The translations under genes were made by a program, and so were the position numbers. Below, in pieces: positions 31,901 through 43,825 of a DNA stretch of 64,000 bases. Under the pieces are notes generated by a model that ran no database searches, was not told where the DNA came from, and saw only the letters and a list, made by a program, of their open reading frames with translations. Source of the DNA: Dactylorhiza incarnata (taxonomy: Eukaryota > Streptophyta > Magnoliopsida > Asparagales > Orchidaceae); NCBI GenBank assembly GCA_033032865.1, contig JAWHQI010000305.1, forward strand, positions 992,001 through 1,056,000, given 5' to 3'. Each line of letters starts with the position of its first letter. The first letter of the stretch is position 1.

Positions 31901-33059
31901 CCAAACCCTTTCCTTCCAAGGAGATCTTTGACGCATCCCCGAAGCTAACCTCACCCCCAATGGGTTCAAGGTTTGTGAACATCTCTCTATCTCCACACAT
32001 GTGGTTGCTCGCCCCTGTGTCAAGGTACCACACTTCACTTCTCCCTTCTTCTGCACCTCGGTAGGTTAGGAACATCATCGGGTTTCCACCTCCAGCATTG
32101 TTCCCATTGCTCCTAGCCTCCGCATAGTGGTTAGCTTCTTCTCTCTTCCTCGGACTCCAGCAGTCGTAGCTCATATGCCCATACTTGTTACAGTTGTAAC
32201 ATTGTACTTGGGACATATCTCCTCGGCCTCTTCCTCAGCATCTTCCTCTTCCTCTTCCATCTTGCCAACCTCCTTGAGGTCGCTCCGCCTCTTTCTGGAA
32301 ACTTTGGTTTCTACCTCCTCTTCTACCTCTGCATCTGCCTTGATGACCTCGGCCACGCTGGCCGCCTCCTCTTCCTGAACTTTCCCCAAAGTTCAACTGG
32401 GTCTGGAGTGCTTTTCCCAAGCCACTCGCTTCTTCGTCATCCTGCAACATCCTGTACTCATGAGCTTGCAAAGAGCCTACAAGCTCATCCACGGCCATCT
32501 CGGTGAGGTCCTTCGACTCTTCAATCGCCACCACTATATGGCGGAACTTCTTCGACATAGATCTCAACAACTTCTCCATGAAGCTCACATCTTCGATCGT
32601 CTCCCCATTTCTCTTCATCTCGTTTGTGAGCGTCCGCAGACGAGTCACATAGTCACCGACCTTCTCGGTGCTTTGCATCTTTGTTACTTCATACTCTGCA
32701 CGGAGGGACTGTAGCTTCACCTTCTTTGCCTTCTCAACCCCCTGCATGGAGCGTTGCAACACCTCTCATGCCTCCTTGGAGGTTCTCGCGTCTGAGATCT
32801 TCTCGAAGGTTGCTTCGTCAACCCCTTGGTATAACAAGAACAAAGCCTTCTTATCTGCCTTCCTTGCCTCTCTAAGTGTTGTCTTCTGGGCGTTAGTCAA
32901 CGTCGCCTCTACTGCAGCAGTGCGCTCCTCATATCCATTCTCCACTACATCCCACAACTCCTTGGAGGCAAGTAGCACTCACATCTGTATACTCCAATTC
33001 CCATAATTGGTCTTCGTCAGCTTGGGGACTTGCCCCGGCATAGCTCCACCTGTCTCCAT
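28977..33059 (-). pseudogene. Copia gag-pol polyprotein, pol open, gag with three TGA codons
   Basis: A single frame runs from an ATG at 33059 to a stop at 28977-28979. Gag (UBN2 type) spans about 33059-32235 and is broken by TGA at 32979-32981, 32763-32765 and 32235-32237. From 32216 an uninterrupted 1079-codon frame follows. It contains the zinc knuckle [14 protein letters not shown], protease DTGAS (residues 66-70), and integrase with the HHRMGH and CEACTKG zinc domain, [26 protein letters not shown] and VVERKN. RT follows with [14 protein letters not shown] and YVDDMIF, then RNase H with [18 protein letters not shown] and SSCEAEY, ending ADIFTKAL. It would form the particle and copy RNA to DNA. 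Gag breaks should stop autonomous use; pol looks intact. Confidence 0.93.
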
Positions 33060-33106
33060 TGCTTCTACTCCTCAAACCTTCCGAGTCACCGCAAAGGTTT
33101 GCAACC

Positions 33107-33120
33107 TGCCTTTGATACCA
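33107..33120 (-). other. Copia primer-binding site
   Basis: The minus strand reads TGGTATCAAAGGCA two bases inside the 5' LTR. This matches the initiator-Met tRNA 3' end as used by most plant copia elements, with an AAAG where GAGC is usual. Confidence 0.85.
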
Positions 33121-33122
33121 CT

Positions 33123-33972
33123 TGTTGGAAGCGTTGCGGATATGTTGCGACCACTCTTCCGCTCAACTCTCCACTTGGCGAGCTCACACCAACCTAGCAC
33201 TCTCCAAGCAAGCACTCCTACTTCGGCGAGCACTCTACTCGCAAAACAGCCGACGAACACTTCAACCTCCTCTTCACGGCGAGTGCAAACCCACTCGAGC
33301 ACCACCACACTCCACTACCGAGCGCGAGTTGTGCGAGTGCGGGCTGCTACTGTGCGAGCAACACCCTGTTGTACTACCACACTCCACGGCGAGCAACACC
33401 CAGCTGCGAACATCACCTTCTTCGCGAGCTAGACCGCGAGTGCGGGCTGCTCCTCCTTCTACTCCACGTCCACGCGAGCGGGCAGCTCCTCACCTCCACG
33501 ACCAGGCGAGATCTCCTACAGGCGAGCTGGCTGTACTCCTTCAGGCGAGAGCTTCCATGGGAGGTGGCAGGCGAGAGAGGGGCTGGCGAGAGAGGATGCG
33601 AGAGCCTTTATTTTATTCCTGCGGGAATAACTTTTTCCTATCTCTCTCTACACTCACTCTCTCTCTCTATTAAATCTGCCCGAAACTTTTCTATTCCCTC
33701 TCTCTCTCGCCACTCTCGTTTCTGCCGAAACACAACAACTCTCTACACTCACCCTCTCTCTCTCACTCCAAACTCCCCCCCTCTCTCTACGCAAGGAGGA
33801 AAAAAACAATTCTATTCAACTTCAAACTTTACACATACAATCCTATTTATAGGCAACAAAAAACTTCACACTCTCTCTCCATAATTAATGCTCTTCTCTC
33901 ACCTCCTTTTCAAAATAAAATATATGTAAAAAACTTGAAAGGTTGACCCGGTCAACCAATTAAAAACCAACA
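33123..33972 (-). repeat. Copia 5' LTR (850 bp)
   Basis: Direct repeat of 28132-28919. The extra segment at about 33507-33575 is bordered by caggcgag repeats, suggesting that the 3' LTR lost it by slippage. Confidence 0.95.
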
Positions 33973-34225
33973 GTTTTTTGGCTCTTTCTGTATGAATTAA
34001 GATAGTGTTTTGGCTCTTTCTGTACATATGCTTGATGCTAATGTGATACATATATTTGTTTAATATTTGAAGCTAATGTGATACATATATCTTCAGAGAA
34101 CACCAAATGAAAAGATGAACGGGGAAAGAGAAATCATTTGTTTATTGGACAGCTGAAATGGATCGTGCTAATGTAATTCAATATTTTTGTTGTAATATTT
34201 TTATTGCATTCAATATTTTTGTGCA

Positions 34226-34712
34226 GGCTCATCCTACTGTGAAGCAATGCAGAGATAAGGTAATCATTAATTGGGCAGATTTAGGCATATTATGCGGTAA
34301 TGACAAGGCAACAAGTGCTTTTGCGGCGGCGACAACAAACGAGATAGTCGTTGAGTTGGATGGAGAGTTAGTGGGTGAAGAAAGCAACTTCGCAGCAAAG
34401 CCTTCATCAGGGGGGAACAATAGGCAGATGAAGAGGAAGGCAACCCCTGGCGAGGCAATAGCAAATGCCATAAATAAAATGGCAGACAGTATGGAGCACG
34501 CAGCGACCGCAATCTTAAAAAGCAGCGAAGCTCTGATAGCACCTTCTGCTCAAATCTATGAAGCACTTGCTCGACTACCGGATCTGCAGGAGGTGGAGTT
34601 AGTGAAAGCCATGGATCTTCTAGGTGCCAGCCAACTGAAGTTTGACACGTTCATGGCTCTGCCAGAGCGCATGAGGCTGACTTGGCTTCACTTGCAATTC
34701 TATGACTTATGA
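34226..34712 (+). pseudogene. Harbinger ORF1-like Myb/SANT protein, C-terminal exon
   Basis: After ttttgtgcag (acceptor at 34225) the frame reads AHPTVKQCRDKVIINWADLG and continues to a stop at 34710-34712. This is the second half of the plant Myb/SANT-like (Myb_DNA-bind_3) protein of PIF/Harbinger elements. It is followed by a lysine-rich linker (MKRKATPGEAIANAINK) and a helical tail (LPERMRLTWLHLQF). Upstream, YWTAEMDRAN (about 34137-34170) resembles the start of the Myb repeat, but the middle helix is missing. In the family this protein partners transposase for nuclear import and TIR binding. Confidence 0.7.
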
Positions 34713-35280
34713 GTGCATGAGGATGACGTGTTTATGTTTGTTCGCAGTTTGTTGTTGTATTTCTACTTTTTATGTTTAGCGGAGTGTCACATTTTATCTA
34801 CTTTTAGATTCTTGGTTTTATTTCATGCAGTTTACTAGAACAATTTGTGGTTAATGAATCTTTAGTTCGTGTTATTTTTATGTTAATTTTTGTTTTTAAA
34901 TTTTTGTTTTAAACAGAAATTCTAATTTTATGCAATTCCTGTGAATGAATTCCATCCTGCATCCGAACAACAAAATTGCTCAATTCCAATTCTTGCAACT
35001 CAAAATCTTCCTGCAGCCGAACAACTTATTTGGAATTCAGGCAAAACCAAAACCTATTGGTTTTTGTTTTTACTGAATTCCAATTCTGTAAAACCAAAAC
35101 TTGCGATCTGAACGGACCCTAAGTGATTCTGATGAATCTGGTAACGAGTACGAATATGACAATTGCTATTCAAAATGATAAATATATAAGCGACTTTGAC
35201 GAATCTAACATAATCTATGATTAATACAATTACCGATTGATACGTGAAAGAATTTGAGTATTTCTATTTATAAGGATATA

Positions 35281-35441
35281 TGTTGGGGCGGCTCCACTCA
35301 AGATATTCTACACTACCCATCTAGTTTGGAATGATATTATATAGTATCTCCAACATAGAACCGTGCCCTAGGTTGACACGAAACCCGTTAAGGCTACCGA
35401 GTCGGTTCCGACACACACAGACATATATTAAATATTCAACA
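35281..35441 (-). repeat. Copia 3' LTR (161 bp)
   Basis: Plus strand tgttggggcggctcc...aaatattcaaca. It matches 42117-42281 with roughly a dozen to twenty differences. Confidence 0.93.
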
Positions 35442-36389
35442 ATCTCCTCCTATATTCGCGGTAAATCTGACGTCGGTTATGGTGGTTTATGTAATATTCA
35501 ACCAACCATGAATTATTCACAATCGTGTCTTACACCTGCAAAAAACACATTAGACTCAATGAAGATTGTATGCACGCATAAGAATAAAAATAAATCTCAG
35601 CAGCACCACAAAATAGTAAAAAGTACGATCATAGCACAAGTCCAGCATACTTAGTGGCAGCTAGGACCAACAATAGAGCAAAAAGGTCCAAACAAACAAG
35701 TGTATCAAGAAAAGCTAAACAATGCCCTAAGCAGAGATAAAGTAAAATGAAGAAAACAAATAACACTCTATCTGTAAACATCCTCAGACGTCCAGCAGAT
35801 CATCTTGATCAGGATATATCCCATCCTACAAGTGCTCCTCCAACAAAAATAACAACTCATGTAATTTTCAACAGAGAATTTCATTAGAAATGAATTCATA
35901 TTTTGAAAATGTACATGTATCTAATTCTACGATAAGAACGTAGTACTTTATAATAAGCTAGAAGGAGACCTACTCAGAGTATTATACGTTCAACCTCAGA
36001 ATTCATTATCGGTTTCCAAAGAAACGATTTACGGACTTCTGGACACTGCAGTTATTCCTGTGTTCCAATATGGAATGTCATGGTTACTGTTCTTCTAAAG
36101 TTAAATGGAGATCATCAAGTTTGGAATGAAAACCATTAACAGAAGAAGAGTCAAACCGAGTCAAATTGTGTTATCAGATTTGGAATAACACTCTCCTTCA
36201 GGGTAAGAAATGACAAATCCAGGTGAAGTTATTAACATCTGATTTGGAATGAAACAACTCATCAGATCCGTGCTCAGCAACAAGAGCATCAACGGAGCAC
36301 AACAACTTGCATTGACAAAGGAAATAAAAAAAATCAAAACATTGATTTTGGAATAAGCTAATATAAATCGCCTTTAGTCTCATTTTCTC

Positions 36390-39300
36390 CACTGTTTTGA
36401 TTAGTCGGTCTTTGGAAATTCCTTTCATCAATGGATCGGCTAGATTATCTTTCGATCGCACATCGATCAAAGAGATAATTCATTGTTCCTTCAGATAATT
36501 CAGCAGAGTGTGTCTCAGTCGTACATGTCTACTCTTAGTATTATAGAGAGCATTTTTAACGACTTGAGCCGCTGCTTGATTATCGCAATACAAGCTCAAT
36601 GAGTTGACTTGTAAACTATACAAGGGAATATCTAGTATTAGATTCTTGATTCAGTCTGTCTCTTCATCAGACGAAGCTAAGACAAATAATTCAGCTTTCA
36701 TAAACGATAAAGCTATACAAGTCTGTCTTTTGGATTTCCAAGTGATGTCAGCTCCACCCAAAGTGAATATATATCCACTGGTAGACTTGTTGTTACCAAC
36801 TTCTGAGCACCGTGAGGCATTATAGTATTCATTCACAATATGTGGGTATCCAGTGTAGTATAGAGCGTGACCTGTAGTACCTCTCAGGTATCTCATCAAC
36901 CTGTCAAGGGCATCACAATGCTCTTTGTTTGGACTACTGGTAAAGCGGCTCAGCATGCCAATAGAGATGACAATATCCGGCCGTGTACAACTTGTGACGT
37001 ACATGAGACTACCAATAATTCTAGAATATTTTACTTGATCAATGTTAGTCCCAACATTTGGACTCAATTTGACATCGATCAAAATGTATCTTTACAAGCC
37101 TACATTCTTTGTATCCCCAGGTAGAAAGAAGTTGCTCAATATAATGAGTCTGGCTAAGAGTAACTCTACCCTTATCAAACTCTAACATTCATACCTAGAA
37201 GGGTGTCAACAGGACCAAGGTCCTTCATGTCAAGTGATTTTGCGAGAGTGGATTTAGTATCCTCCACTACAATAAGATTCGACCCCAGAATCAATATGTC
37301 ATCCACATATAAACATATGATGACTATTTTATTTGACATAGAGCGGTGATAAAGGAATTTGTCGAAAAAGACTGGACTGGAAACCAAAGCTCTTTACCAC
37401 TTGATCAAATTTCGTGTGTCACATCTTAGACGCTTGTTTAAGCTCATAGATTGATTAATCTAATCTGCACACTTTATCTTTTAGATTTGGATGTACATAT
37501 ATAACCTTCAGGTTTTGTCATGTAAATCTCTTCATTAAGCTCTTCATTCAAGAATATTGTTTTTATGTCTATCTGATGAACTATAAAGTTCTCGATAGAG
37601 GTCAAGGCAAGAAAAATCCTAATAATGGATATGTGACACACACGTGAATAGACGTCAAAGTAATCAATTCCCCATATTTCTTATAGCTTTTAGCTACTAG
37701 TCGTGCTTGGTATCTAGCTATAGACTTATCACTGTGTAATTTCTTCTTCAACATTCACCTGCATCTCAGGACTTTCTCCTTTATAGAGGTCCACTAGATG
37801 TCAGGTATTATTTCGTAGCAGCGATTCCACTTCATCATCAATGACTTCTACCCACATCACTGAGTCTCTAGATCACATTGCTTCCTGGTAGAAGAATGAA
37901 TCATCCTCTAAGTGATAGGTGATGAAGTTCTCACTAAAATTCTTAGGGATTCTATCTTTTGTAGATGCTCTAATTGGGATAGGTTCATCCTCTACATGTT
38001 GTGAAGAAGTGCTAGAGGGGCCAGCTTCAGGCGCTACAGGAGATTCGAAAATCATCTCAGTAGACCCAAAGACGGTTAAACCATGATCTTTGATGAATTT
38101 GTTTTCAAAGAAAATGACATCTCTAGACTCTATCACTGTATTAGTAGATAGATCTAGAAACCTGTCTGTCACACTATCTTCTACACTTCCTAGATAGACA
38201 CAAGTTGTTGTTCTAGGTCCCACCTTAGGTCTTTTAAGGTCTTGTATCCTAACATAAGCAATATAGTCACAGGTCTTAAGAGTGTCAAATCTACAAGGAT
38301 GACCATGCCACAACTCATATGAAGTGGAAGTGAGCTTAGCATGAGGCAATCTATTCAGAATATGATTTGTAGTTAGGATTGCTTCTCCCCAAAATGAATT
38401 AGGCATATCAGCTATGAGTAACATATAGTTCAACATTTCTGTTAAAGTCATACTCTTTCGCACAACAATACCATTTAACTAGGGTGAGTAAGGAGCAATG
38501 GTTTCAAGGATTATACCCGCAGAGACACAAAATTCCTAAAACCCTGCAACAGTATATTCTCCTCCTCGGTCACTTCTAAATCTCTTAATATTTAAGTTTA
38601 ATTGGTTTTCTACCCGAGATTTGAAGATCTTGGAAGCCTCGAACGCCTCATCTTTCGATTTCAATAAGTATACATGACAATATCTGGAACAATCGTCGAT
38701 GGAAGTAATGAGATACTTCATTCCCCCTCTAATAACATGACTCCTAAAATCACAGGGGTCAGAATGTATCAATTCAAGAAGTTGTGTGCTTCTAGAAACC
38801 GAGTTAAAAGATTTTCTAGTGATCTTGGTTCGTGCACACACCTCACACTTATCAAATCGAATAGATGGATCTAAAGGATGTTACGACTCTTAGCTAGATC
38901 TTGTATTTTCCTGTAGTTCACATGCCCTAGTCTGTTATGTAACAACTTAGGATCTATTAGAGTTGAACTAACTTGATTTATGCTATCATTGTTAAGGCTC
39001 GGTCTATACATTCCGTTGATCAAGTACGCACAACCAAAATAATGAGAATTAATTGTTAGGGTTATTTACCGTTAAAGATTGTGAAAGACATTCCAGTTTT
39101 ATCTAACAAACTCATAGAAATTAAATTCTTAATTAAACTTGAAACTACTCTAACATATTGTACAGTTAAAGTTTTACCTAAAGAGGGGACCAGCTGTGGT
39201 GTCCCAGCATGCGTAACTTCGGTCTCTCCTCCATTGCAGTTCTTCACTTTGTCTCTGACCTCAATAAGCAGAGCTTTATCATTTATCACATGAGTATAGG

Positions 39301-40216
39301 TAGCACCACTGTCCAGCCACCACTCTGAAGACGCGATGCGGTGACTACTCCCAATAAGAGTCATAAAAGACTTTGGATCGGAGATGTCGACCAACATATT
39401 TATTGCATTCTGTGGAGCTTCCTCCTTCTTCTTCTTCAGACCCTTGCATTCAGAGGCTCAGTGAACCCACTTGTCGCAGTTATGATACTTGCCCTTTTTC
39501 CTTTTGAAAGAAGGTTTTTTGGCCGGTAAATGTGCATGAGAGGCTTCACCTTTATGTGTCGGAGTCTTCCGATTAGTCTTGCTGGATCGTGAAACGAAGT
39601 TGATATCCTGTGAGGATTGACCAGCTTGCTCCAAGATTTTACCAGCAACGTTCTGATCTTCAATGTGAATGAACCTTTTGAGTTCATCCAAAGTGATCCT
39701 CACATTTAGTCTGTGCATGTCAATCTTGAAGGAGTTCCACTCAAGAGGCAGCTTGCTTAGAATTAGGCACACAAAGAGGTTGTCGGATATTTCAGATTGT
39801 TCCTCCAGCTTTAGACACAGGTTTTCCAGCTTTATCAGTTGAGAGGTGACTGACGAAATTGTATTGAATTTGAAATTGAAAACTTTCTCTCCAATGAGCT
39901 GGGTTTTCGACAGTTCCTCTTTCTTTTGGAAGTGTGCATTCAGGCGGTCTCAGATCTCTTTGGCGGTCTTGTACGCTCCGTAGGTCATGGCAAGATGAGG
40001 GTTTAGGGAGTTCAGGAGTTAGTCCCTGCAAAAATCATCGTCTTTGCTCCACTGGTATTCGTCTACATCCTCACAGATAGTGGCGAAATCGTTAAGAACT
40101 GTGTAAAAAATTTCATGCTCTTTCATGCCCAATTGGACATGGATCTTCCACACAAGGAAGTCTATGACGTCAAACGACTGTAATTTGACGATGTCGTGGG
40201 TGCTCCGCTTCGACAT
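36390..40216 (-). pseudogene. Copia gag-pol relic with many stops
   Basis: Gag starts near 40216 (MSKRSTHDIVKLQSFD) and is broken at 40019 and again near 39950. The Gag tail and a degenerate zinc knuckle (KYHNCDKWVH, then a stop) lie at 39772-39458. Protease EWWLDSGATYTHV is near 39320. Integrase follows: ELIHSDPCDF, IDDCSRYCHVYLLKSKDEAF and DRGGEY (38841-38536), continuing 38463-37873. RT pieces include LYVDDILILGSN (about 37300). RT/RNase H follows at 37082-36651 (SRIIGSLMYVTSCTRPD), then the last block KDNLADPLMKGISKDR near 36430. It resembles the 15.8-18.2 kb element more than the 29-32 kb one, so they are probably the same lineage. Confidence 0.92.
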
Positions 40217-41018
40217 CTCAAACAGAAAATGTAAACCAATAAAATGTCACTTGATCCGTGCGAGGATGATCGAGACACTTCAGATCCAATAATTTGTTTG
40301 CACCTCCTCTTCGACTGAGCATAGTCGCCAAAGACTAGATCCGATGAACAAGATATCAAACAATCAACAAATATTCAAAGAACTGCGGCATCGATCTTGA
40401 TGACAAACAGAGATCCAACGAATAGAGACCGGAAATCAACAACAGAAAGAATCCCCCTCATAGGCATATCTGGCGATCCGATCAAGGGTGAAAAACCCCA
40501 TCAGTAGATCTGGATCTACAGATGGCAAAAACATGATTTTGAGGTGGATCTAAAAATTCTAGAGATGTAATTCACACGAGGCAGGGACTAAATCAACAAC
40601 CAACGAGCTTCCTCCACCAGGCATCACAGAGATCTCCGACGATCTGAATCTGCAGGTGCCTAGACCGAGATCTACAGTGGAGTAGATCTGCAGTTGAGAG
40701 TAGGTGATGTCCCAGCGGCGCTCCTATCCGCACAACAGAAGTGAGGCGGCTACATGAACTAAGAGACAAAGGAAGTCTCTTCTTCTCTTTCGATCTGGAG
40801 CGGAGGACTGCTGGAGAGAACACGAGCGGGATTCGCAAGAGAACTGGCGATCCACCAACGGCTGGATCTTATCCGACAGGAAGATTTCGCCAATATGTTG
40901 CACCGAGAAAAGACATGAATCTCCTTCGCGAACTAATGGCGATGGGAGAAAATGACGATGAAGCCTTTCCATCTCGATTACCAAATGGTGCACAGGAGAA
41001 CGTTCTTACTCTTCCGAT

Positions 41019-41800
41019 TAGGGGTGCAAGTTGAGTGGAGCCGGCTCGTGAGCTCGATGAGCCGGTTCGAAAAAAGCTCGACTCGAGCTCGAGCCAGTGG
41101 GCTCGAGCTCGATTGCTCTTGTTCATGAGCTCGCGAGCTTTTTTGGGGGTATTTATATATCTTTAACTACTATATGCAAGAAGTTGCCTTTGGTGCAACA
41201 TTCAAAATTGCCAAATATAACATCATTCTTTTACTCCAATGATTTAAATATATACTATGAAAAAAATGGAAATTCATAAAATATAATGGCTATTTGTGTA
41301 ATTACACTATATCCCTATAATAAAAATAATGATGAAAATTCATAAAATTCAAAAGTTTTTATTAGACCTCCTACACCTACTATGGTAGGTTATCATTAGA
41401 CCTCCTAGACTACCTTAAAATGATTTTTTGTTAAATATAAATATTTTTCAAAATTTTTTAAAAAATATTAATTAAAATTTTTGTACGATCATTTTGAGTG
41501 CTCATATGTATATGTTCCGCCCGGGGCGGGCGAAACCCTCCCATGCGAAGCCCGCCGGGGGCGGGCGAAGCTCGCCGTCGCCGGCCAGGTACTGTCGCGC
41601 TTGGAAATAGGGGCGGAGCCCCGTGCCTCTCATGAGCAAAAAGGCTCATGAGCAAAAAGTTGAGCCAAGCTCAATATAGTGGTCTCGAGCTTGAACTCGA
41701 GCCAAGCAGGATGAGCTTGACGAGCTTGAGCTCGGAATATTTAGCTCGAGCTTGGGATTTTTGCCAAGCTCGACTCGAGCTCGACTCGTTTACACCCCTA
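41019..41800. mobile_element. Non-autonomous hAT element in copia leader
   Basis: Termini taggggtgcaa and (reverse complement) taggggtgtaaa are classic hAT ends. The flanks cttccgat (41011-41018) and ctttcgat (41801-41808) are an 8-bp target duplication with one difference. Subterminal regions are packed with gctcgag/ctcgactcgagctc motifs, typical of subterminal transposase-binding repeats. No transposase is encoded. It also contains a GC-rich patch (41519-41632) with a ggggcggagcccc hairpin. Confidence 0.88.
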
Positions 41801-42116
41801 CTTTCGATCGGCGACAGAAAACAGACGGTTGCCCTAGATCGCGAGCGGACAAAACCTTCCGTAGGCGGCGACTTCTTGCAAAGACGAGAACCAGAGATCG
41901 ATGGGCGATCAACAGGCGTCGCAGAGCAGAAGGCGGACGAGATCGAAATCTCCTCCTCGCAGAGACCAGAACTAGAGATCGACAGGCTTTTTATCCTTGG
42001 GATGGCTGCGACGGAAAAAACGAGAGCAAATCACGAAAAATTCGCGAGCGGAAGAAGAATCGCGAGAGCAAAAAATGAAAGCGAAACCCTAGGAGCGCAG
42101 AAAATTAATTTGAGAA

Positions 42117-42281
42117 TGTTGGGGGCGCGGCTCCGCTCAAGATATTCTACACTACCCATTTAGTTTAGAATGAGATTATATAGTATCTCCAGCGTAGAGC
42201 CGTGCCCTAAGTTGGCACGAAACCGGTTAAGACTACCGAGTCGGTTCCGACACACGTGAACATATTAATAAATATTCAACA
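42117..42281 (-). repeat. Copia 5' LTR (165 bp)
   Basis: Partner of 35281-35441, ending aaatattcaaca on the plus strand and followed by the atata duplication. Confidence 0.93.
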
Positions 42282-42286
42282 ATATA

Positions 42287-43825
42287 TACAAATACACATA
42301 CATACAAACAAATAGTTACACACACATATGCATAAATATATACACATGAATACAAGTACACCTGCTGTCGTCAACTTCGCTATCGCGCGCCTCGGGCATC
42401 CGTCCATTCTTGCTTCTGGAGTTCAGGACTGAGTCTCGTAGACCGATTTCATGTAGTACCCGTTTCAATCGTCTAATGATCACAATCATCTAATGCACAT
42501 AACCATGTTCATACTCATAAGCATTCACACAATAAGAAAAACAAAATTACAAACATAGAGAAAAACACACATACACATTGTGGGTGCTCTCTGCAGGTGG
42601 GATACACATTCTCAGAAGCTGATAAATAGATGATAAACACACGTTCAAACATAGAGAAAAACGCAAAGCATTTGAAGTACATTACATAAATGGAAATATA
42701 CCGGAGGGAATCGACTGATCCTGGATACTCTGCAAGGACCGATCCTGGATGCGAAACTGGAAGGGTTCGAAACTGAAAGGGTCCGAAAGTGGAAGCGGCC
42801 GAAACTGGAAGCGGCCGAAACTGGAAGCAGCTGAAACTGGATACTATGCAAGGGGACGAAACTGGTAGAAGGATTTACGTTTGAAAAATGAAAAGCTGGA
42901 AGAGAAATCTAGAGACATACCAATCGAAGAACAACTCAGGCTCTGGAATCGATATGACAACACAAATCATGGAGTTTGGGAGATCGTATATCTGAAGATT
43001 GAATGACTAGCGGCACCCGGAAAGAGCAGATGGACATTTGGAAGAGAAAATCGAGCTCTGTATATGTTTCTGGAGGTATGGAAGATGTTCGAGGTCTCAG
43101 AGATATTTAGGTACGGGCAACGCACCGTGCGGGATACATCCGTATCATCCATCATTCAACTTTGTAGATTGCTTGCGAAAATATATGATCGTATTTGTGA
43201 AACACGATCATATTGAAAGTGATCATAGTTTAGATCAATCATGCGCAAAAATTCGTGCCGATGATCTTAAATGCGTTACACGAATCGGTGCTAACTCCTT
43301 ATTTTTCAGCCAATTTGACGCATGGCTCGGACAAAAAGACTAGAACTTTCTGTGGACTGGAGTTTACCTCTTGAGTCTTGTCGACGAGACTCAACTGGAG
43401 ATCAACTGGATCTCGTCACCGCCTTCCGCCCTCTCCTATTTAAGGATTAATATCTTACTCATTCACCTTTTTTTAATTCACCAAAAAAAAAAAAACAAAG
43501 AAGAAACGGAAAATAAACGAGAACATTAAGAAAAATACCGGAATCTATGGGTGATGTTTTCCGATTCAGACAGCGGAGACCGTTTTGATCGGCACAGAGG
43601 ACCCCAAATCTGAGACCCTCGGAGAAGAAGACGGCGACCTCGGCGTCATTGTGGGCACACTTGTTAGGGAGCTGGACAGCGATGAAGTCATATCCGAGGT
43701 GAATGGAAACCCTAAATCGAAGGGAGACGGCTCCCGAGCAGATCCGATTGGAGAAGGGCTTCTCCGGCGAACGGATCTCCTTCTCCGGTGGTTGATATCC
43801 ACCGGCGAGGACCGGTTGCCGGCGT
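42287..43825. other. Intergenic and leader region upstream of the PWWP gene
   Basis: 42287-43350 has no recognisable gene. 42745-42865 is a short minisatellite (next entry). 43560-43825 is GC-richer and is probably the 5' UTR. It contains a plus frame from 43585 (GTEDPKSETLGEEDGDLG) overlapping exon 1 in another frame. This could be an upstream ORF, but there is no evidence that it is translated. Confidence 0.4.
42745..42865. repeat. Short tandem repeat, gaaactggaag unit
   Basis: About six imperfect copies of an ~18-bp unit (gccgaaactggaagcg). Confidence 0.85.

Larger units (their letters stand above)
28132..33972 (-). mobile_element. Full-length Ty1-copia retrotransposon nested in Harbinger
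   Basis: Two LTRs (28132-28919 and 33123-33972) bound the element, and the 5-bp duplication gtttt flanks it (28127-28131 and 33973-33977). Order on the minus strand: 5' LTR, primer-binding site (complement of 33107-33120, TGGTATCAAAGGCA, initiator-Met type), gag-pol in one frame, polypurine tract (about 28921-28931), 3' LTR. The LTRs differ by few substitutions plus one ~65-bp indel, so insertion is recent compared with other elements here. Confidence 0.95.
26168..35119 (+). mobile_element. PIF/Harbinger transposon, interrupted by a copia element
   Basis: Termini gggtccgttcggttc and (reverse complement) gggtccgttcagatc are flanked by TAA on both sides (26165-26167 and 35120-35122). Removing the nested copia (28132-33972) and its 5-bp duplication leaves about 3.1 kb. 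It carries relics of the two typical Harbinger genes, transposase (27260-28016) and a Myb/SANT-like protein (34226-34712), on the same strand. Both have internal deletions, so the element is not autonomous now. Confidence 0.88.
35281..42281 (-). mobile_element. Full-length but decayed Ty1-copia retrotransposon
   Basis: Short LTRs (35281-35441 and 42117-42281) flanked by atata on both sides (35276-35280 and 42282-42286). Minus orientation: 5' LTR on the right, leader interrupted by a hAT element (41019-41800), gag-pol relic, long 3' non-coding region, polypurine tract AGGAGGAGAT before the left LTR. LTR divergence is clearly greater than in the 28-34 kb element, so insertion is older. After the 5' LTR the sequence is TTCTCAAATTAA rather than the usual iMet primer site. 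Confidence 0.92.

Noticed and set aside
35281..42281. Plus-strand frames within the copia element
   Set aside because: Shadows of the minus-strand gag-pol relic.
43566..43802. Minus-strand Ser/Arg-rich frame
   Set aside because: Lies in the probable 5' UTR of the PWWP gene; composition-driven and without homology.
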